NCBI GenBank assembly: GCA_948146395.1
Contig: OX411544.1
Coordinates: forward strand, 96,707,232 to 96,771,231
Source of the DNA: Fragum whitleyi
Lineage: Eukaryota > Mollusca > Bivalvia > Cardiida > Cardiidae
Direction: 5' to 3'
DNA length: 64,000 bases
Position numbers and translations under genes: made by a program. The notes beneath the pieces were generated by a model that saw only the letters and a program-made list of their open reading frames with translations, did not search any database and was not told the DNA's origin. Positions 59,840 through 64,000 of this stretch are shown in pieces; position 1 is the first letter of the stretch; each line of letters starts with the position of its first letter.

Positions 59840-60388
59840 TGTTACGTGCCAATGTAACACGAACAAAGAAGCCAGCTACAAACTTTACAATTAACAATAT
59901 TTATTGACAATAATACCAGAATTATTGACAATATGAAATTAATACAAAAACAATTTACAATACCTTGAATGTTTAATCCTAAAGTTTTAATTTTAGATCC
60001 AATTTAATTAAGTTCCTGGTCCACAAATAATAAGTCCAATAATATCCGAATTTAAAATTAAACACGCTTTTAAACACACTTTTAAGATAACAAGAAATCC
60101 CCTTTTAGTTTAACACAGTACTACTAAATGAAACCATAAGTCTAAATCAAGTGAACCAAGAATGCTGTAGGAACCCCTTTATATAATACTATAGAACAAT
60201 CTGGAATAGTATAGAACATAAGAATACTCTAGAGTCTGAATCACTTTCTAAAAGGCCTTTCTAGAAAGATCTAAAATCTTCTACATATATTACCTTAAAG
60301 TGTCAAGAGATATTGGAAAATCCCCAGACTAATTCTAAAAATAGACATGGTAAATACCATTAGGTTTATTTATAGTTCATATATAACA
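59840..60388 (-). repeat. 5' LTR (549 bp)
   Basis: Minus-strand start TGTTATATATGAACTATAAA includes a TATAAATA-like box at the edge; the true transcription start is not determined. Confidence 0.95.
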
Positions 60389-60480
60389 TTAAGCCGCTTA
60401 AAAATCTTAATCTTAAAAAACGCTACATCTTAAAAATCTTAATGAGATTCTTAAGAATCTTAATCTAAGAAACGCACCTC

Positions 60481-60503
60481 AGGTTGCAAGGAAAGCCACA
60501 ATT
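60481..60503 (-). pseudogene. Candidate gene A, 5' part of second exon, right copy
   Basis: Mirror of 6264-6286, encoding IVAFLAT after the split serine codon; the acceptor CTTCAG is on the minus strand just above. Confidence 0.38.
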
Positions 60504-60841
60504 CTGAAGAAACGCGATTGTTAACTAAATTCAAAATACACTTTTTCCTCATTTTCAGCTTGTAATGTAAGGCACATTATATTTCATTCAATGGACAACC
60601 TAAGTTACAGCAGTGTAAAAGAGGTCATTTTATAATTGAAGATTTTCAATAACCGCATTCGTCTTTTTTGAGATGCCCCCTAGAGTACTAAAATCGGTGA
60701 AAGCTTGAATTGTCAGCTAAATAGCATTATCATTCGCCCAAGAAATCCATTTTGTTATTATAAATTTCCGGCTGCTTCTTCTATGCATTAAATGAACCAA
60801 ATAGTGTGGAGAAACAATTCACTACACAGAGAAATACTTAC

Positions 60842-60873
60842 GATTTCACCATTTCCTTGTCCAGCGTCGCCAT
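60842..60873 (-). CDS. Candidate gene A, first coding exon, right copy
   Basis: MATLDKEMVK plus donor GTAAGTA, mirror of 5894-5925. Confidence 0.42.
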
Positions 60874-61120
60874 TTTCGATTTACTACCCGATTTAATTTT
60901 GGCAGCATCTTGCGTGTATTTGTGCGCGTCATGATTGTGGGGATTTCCCAGGTTGAACAGTAAAACGGATAAAATAGTCCGGTATATTTTTCGAAAAAAC
61001 ACACTGTTTGGTCGAAAATATTCGACCCAAACTAGTCGGAAAAGAATAAACACCAATATCTAATAAGTTTTCAAAGGTTAACCACTAATCGAAAATTTCA
61101 CCACGATTTTTCACCAAAAT

Positions 61121-61134
61121 GGAGTAAACCCCCT
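61121..61134 (-). repeat. Terminal inverted repeat, outer end, right copy
   Basis: Reversed it reads AGGGGGTTTACTCC; TTAA follows at 61135-61138. The left and right copies are identical here. Confidence 0.6.
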
Positions 61135-61138
61135 TTAA

Positions 61139-61765
61139 GGCGGGTGAGTATGTAACAAAATTGTGCATTTTGTTAGACGGAAACGGTGTCAGAAAAACTA
61201 CCGCGGAAACAATCGGCGCTATCTTAAGTTTGCTTTTTATTATAGTAAGTAACGGCTGAAACAAAGTTAATTTTTGAGAATGATTCGTCATTCTCAATAA
61301 ATAAAATTTTTCAGCGGTTATTTAAGAATCTAAAGATATTTATACACGGATACGATGGTTTCACGTCAGTGACTTAAACGAGTAGCGTTGGCGACGTCAA
61401 ATGTTTTCACTCAAAGTTTCGAGGGCTAACGCCATTTTAACTGACGCCATCGAGTTTTTCCAATGGTTTCCCGTATTTTTTTAAAAATAGTCCGTCTATG
61501 TACATCCGAGGTTGATCGTGATTTTGGCCGAGTGGTGTTCCGAATGAAGCTAGGTAGAGTTGCAATTTTTGCTTACAGAACTTCGTTATCATAAGAGGTA
61601 TATCTGCCAAGATTCAAGTCAATCAATCTTAATGTGAAAGACTTATGCTCCGGACAAAGAAGTGGACCCCCCCTCCCCCGAAGGACGCCAATATTGATCC
61701 CATAATACTTAAGACAAGACTTTCGATTGGCGTTGAAGAGGGGGGCGTTTTATTATGTTTTAATA
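61139..61765. other. Right flank, no gene recognised
   Basis: 61385-61425 ('GACGTCAAATGTTTTCACTCAAA') resembles the interior of the GAGGTGCG MITE (6448-6475). Otherwise nothing is recognisable. Confidence 0.5.
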
Positions 61766-62177
61766 TACAGTTAAGAACATCGCAAAATTGACAAGGTGAA
61801 TAATTTTGGAATGATTTAGGAATGAAATTGAATGAGTGTGTGGAGCGAGTTTTGAGTGAAATTAATGGGCGGTAATCCTATATCGCAAATTTTGTTCAGG
61901 GTGAACAAAATTTGCGATATTGATTACCTCCCTTTAATAAAATATACATACAAGTTGTATATATAGCTTTCTATTCCTTCAAGAACCTATGAGACGCTAA
62001 CAATTTGAATTATATCAGAGAAATCGCGATTTTTCTCTATCTAAATTTATTTTGAATGACGTTTTGGATTCTATATTTTCGAGTGAGTTTTTAGAATGAG
62101 TGGATAGAGAGCTGAGTGAGCGATAAAGAATGGTTATGATTGATGTTAATGTCAATTTCACGATGTTATTAACTGTA
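61766..62177 (+). mobile_element. Tc1/mariner-like MITE, copy 3
   Basis: 412 bp with ends TACAGTTAAGAACATCG and, reversed, TACAGTTAATAACATCG, flanked by TA. A strong internal hairpin (ATATCGCAAATTTTGTTC and its complement) lies at 61880-61921. Confidence 0.7.
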
Positions 62178-62325
62178 TACGTATACACAGTGCGTATTTG
62201 ATTGAGAGTGTCATTTCGTTTTTTCAACAAACTTTGATTAAAATATTCCTATGGTCGTTTAGTCGTATATGATTAGTGCTAAAGTTCCACACATTTCCTT
62301 CATGTTTCTAAATGTGATATGCTAT

Positions 62326-62454
62326 AGGTAGTGGACCCGTTGCAGTTCCGCAATGTTTCGGGATTTCCTAATAAATTCATTCGGGAACCTCGGTAAACAT
62401 TGTGAAATATCATAAGCATCGAAATGTTGTAGAACTTTTACGGTTCAACTACCT
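62326..62454. mobile_element. Short MITE-like inverted repeat (AGGTAGTGGACCCG)
   Basis: About 35 bp ends pair imperfectly (AGGTAGTGGACCCGTTGCAG against AGGTAGTTGAACCGTAAAAG reversed). A related end lies near 4683 in the left flank. Confidence 0.5.
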
Positions 62455-63256
62455 TAACTTAAAGCAAGATGTATATTTAAATAAATGGGCGACTCCTGCG
62501 TAGTTTTAGATTTAATATCGCTCTCCTACGATTTGCTGTTCGTTCCATGTCCGTAGCCAGATATTCTGGAGATAAATGTCCTTTAAATTTATTAGAGGTT
62601 GTGTTTTGATCGAGGTCGAGGGCGGGCCAGCGATCCATGAAGAGGAAGCTGTGTCTACAGTTGTCTACAATTCTGACGAAGAAACTAGCAAAAAAGTGCT
62701 CAGGCTTTTGACAGAATACGGATCTCGATCATGCTTTTTTTTATGAAAATGCGTATGTTTTTCCCAAAAGACTATTTATGATGATGTTTAGTATGATCAT
62801 AGGTTTTCGTTGAAACTAATTAGTAATTCGAAAAATAATTTTTAAGGCTTCTTTTATTTTTATACACCGACGAAGGTGGGCAAATATTGGTATAATCTTC
62901 TCCGTCCGCTCCGATGACAATATGTCCTGACGCCCGTCTGTCCTAATCCTGTGAACTCAACTCCTCTTTCATTTATGAACCGATTTGGATGAAAATTCGC
63001 AAAATAGTCCTAACAACTTTTCGCATACTTACGCAATATGGCGAAATTCTACCACGCCAAAGAAAAAGATGCCTTCATGTCAAATTTCTTATGAAAGCAA
63101 CTCGTCCATCATTTATGGAATGAGATTGATGAAACTTTCACAAGATATTCGAAGTCACCTTACCTTTCGCATATTTTCGCAGTTTGGTAAAATTGTATTT
63201 ATACTGTTAAAGTATCTTCTCAATCTTTTGAACAGGATAGTGCTTTCGCCATTTTC
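62455..63256. other. Right flank, no gene recognised
   Basis: AT-rich sequence. 62860-63000 ('TACACCGACGAAGGTGGG', 'CCGTCCGCTCCG') looks like the edge of another interspersed repeat. Confidence 0.45.
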
Positions 63257-64000
63257 AGCTCACCTGAGCACAACATACTCCAGTAGAGCTTTTGTGATCA
63301 CCTTTTGTATGTCGTGCGTCCTTCGGAAGTCGTCAACCATTCCTTAATTATATTCTCCTCAGTAATGGGCAGATTTCAACTTACCTTGGAAGAAATGTAT
63401 CTTGGGTGACCCATCTCAAAACTTGTTCGTGGATTTTAGATTGATCCCAAATAATGGCGTGGCAGGGAAGTGCTTATTATGAGCCCGAAATCTTTAAACA
63501 TCTTCTCCTCAGTAATCAATGGGCAGATTCCAACTAAACTTTGCAGCAATGTTTCTTGGGTTACCCTTCTCAAAACATGTTCATTGATTTTTGATTGACC
63601 CCCAAATATTGGCGTGGCAGGGTGGGGCTTTTTTGAGCCAGAAATCTTGAAACATCTTCTCCTCGGTAACCAATGGGCGGATTTCAACCAAATTTGACAG
63701 AAATATTCTTTTGGTGACCCTTCTCAAAACTTGTAAATGTATTTTAGAATGACCTCCAAATAAAGGAGTGGTAGGGCTGGGTTTATTTTGAGCCCGAAAT
63801 CTTTAAATGTCTTCTTCTCAGTAAACGAATGGCAGATTTCAACCAAATTTTCTTTTGGTGACCTTTCTCAAAACTTGTTTGTGAAATTTGGATCCCCCCC
63901 CCCCCAACATTTTTTTAAAAATAATATGGGCAAAGCAAGGGATGGGGGCAGTTTTCAGTGATGACCCCAGGCTATGTGATTGTGTAGAATAATATCTTCT
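63257..64000 (-). repeat. Monomer-array composite element, runs off the window
   Basis: It opens with AGCTCACCTGAGCACAACATA and has monomers 'ATCTTCTCCTCAGTAA...CTTGGGTGACCC' about 160-165 bp apart (63345, 63510, 63675, 63840). Confidence 0.65.

Larger units (their letters stand above)
53998..60388 (-). mobile_element. Gmr1-like Ty3-related LTR retrotransposon, complete
   Basis: A 6391 bp element in minus orientation: 5' LTR 59840-60388, primer site 59819-59836, Gag-Pol 54822-59639, polypurine tract at 54547-54558, 3' LTR 53998-54546. A 4 bp duplication TTAA (53994-53997, 60389-60392) flanks it, and the left giant-element copy still has the uninterrupted site (TTCTTATTAAGCCGC reversed, near 6375-6400). 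The LTRs appear identical and the ORF is unbroken, so the insertion is recent and possibly active. Integrase precedes reverse transcriptase, unlike ordinary Ty3/Gypsy elements and like the Gmr1 group. Confidence 0.95.
53821..60480. mobile_element. GAGGTGCG-ended MITE split by the retrotransposon
   Basis: MITE halves 53821-53997 and 60389-60480 correspond to 6551-6287 in the left copy. The retrotransposon sits at a TTAA within it. Confidence 0.85.
31995..61138 (-). mobile_element. Giant TTAA-flanked element, right copy (inverted), with retrotransposon insertion
   Basis: The element runs 31999-61134 with TTAA at 31995-31998 and 61135-61138. Removing the 6391 bp retrotransposon and its 4 bp target duplication leaves about 22.74 kb, matching the left copy almost base for base. 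Differences seen include a C/G-run length change near 51520, a 4 bp insertion near 45710 and scattered substitutions. Flanking bases outside each TTAA differ from those of the left copy, which favours separate insertions over one duplication. Confidence 0.65.

Noticed and set aside
5633..61134. Fold-back sequencing artefact (missed adapter) producing a false palindrome
   Set aside because: The arms differ by a 6.4 kb insertion with target duplication, small indels and substitutions, and enclose a unique 1.5 kb spacer; boundaries coincide with TTAA. Two misjoined haplotypes remain a weaker possibility.

Overview
This is non-coding-rich, AT-rich metazoan DNA, most likely from a bivalve mollusc. 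The evidence is intron-style splice signals, no bacterial gene packing, and dozens of interspersed repeats of a type I associate with bivalves: arrays of 145-165 bp monomers bounded by 'AACAAGAGGACC' at one end and an 'AGCTCACCTGAGCAC' hairpin at the other. A tRNA-derived SINE and many MITEs are also present. The species cannot be named from the sequence alone.

The dominant structure is a giant inverted repeat. A 22.7 kb unit lies at 5633-28361 and again, reversed and nearly identical, at 31999-61134. All ends of both copies read TTAA|AGGGGG, the two ends of the unit share a short imperfect terminal inverted repeat, and homology stops essentially at the TTAA (two extra A's at the inner end). 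This looks like two opposite-facing insertions of one very large TTAA-targeting DNA element, 1.5 kb apart, rather than a simple fold-back. No transposase is visible. The interior is mostly nested repeats plus a few exon-like ORFs. One candidate gene starts at the outer end (ATG at 5894) and another starts at the inner end on the opposite strand (ATG at 28030, mirrored at 32330).

The centre is mis-assembled. A 200-N gap (30424-30623) separates two contig ends that overlap by about 1.9 kb (28502-30423 equals 30624-32550), so the gap and one copy of the spacer are probably spurious.

The right copy alone carries an intact 6391 bp LTR retrotransposon (53998-60388, minus strand). It has two apparently identical 549 bp LTRs, a proline-tRNA-type primer site, and one 1605-codon Gag-Pol ORF. 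Its Pol order is protease, integrase, reverse transcriptase, RNase H. Integrase before RT, plus a SCAN-like Gag, marks it as Gmr1-like. It has a TTAA target duplication, and the empty site is preserved in the left copy.

Flanks: the left edge holds the first coding exon of a SAM-dependent methyltransferase-like gene (minus strand). Both flanks and the spacer carry the same Tc1/mariner-like MITE family and more monomer-array elements.
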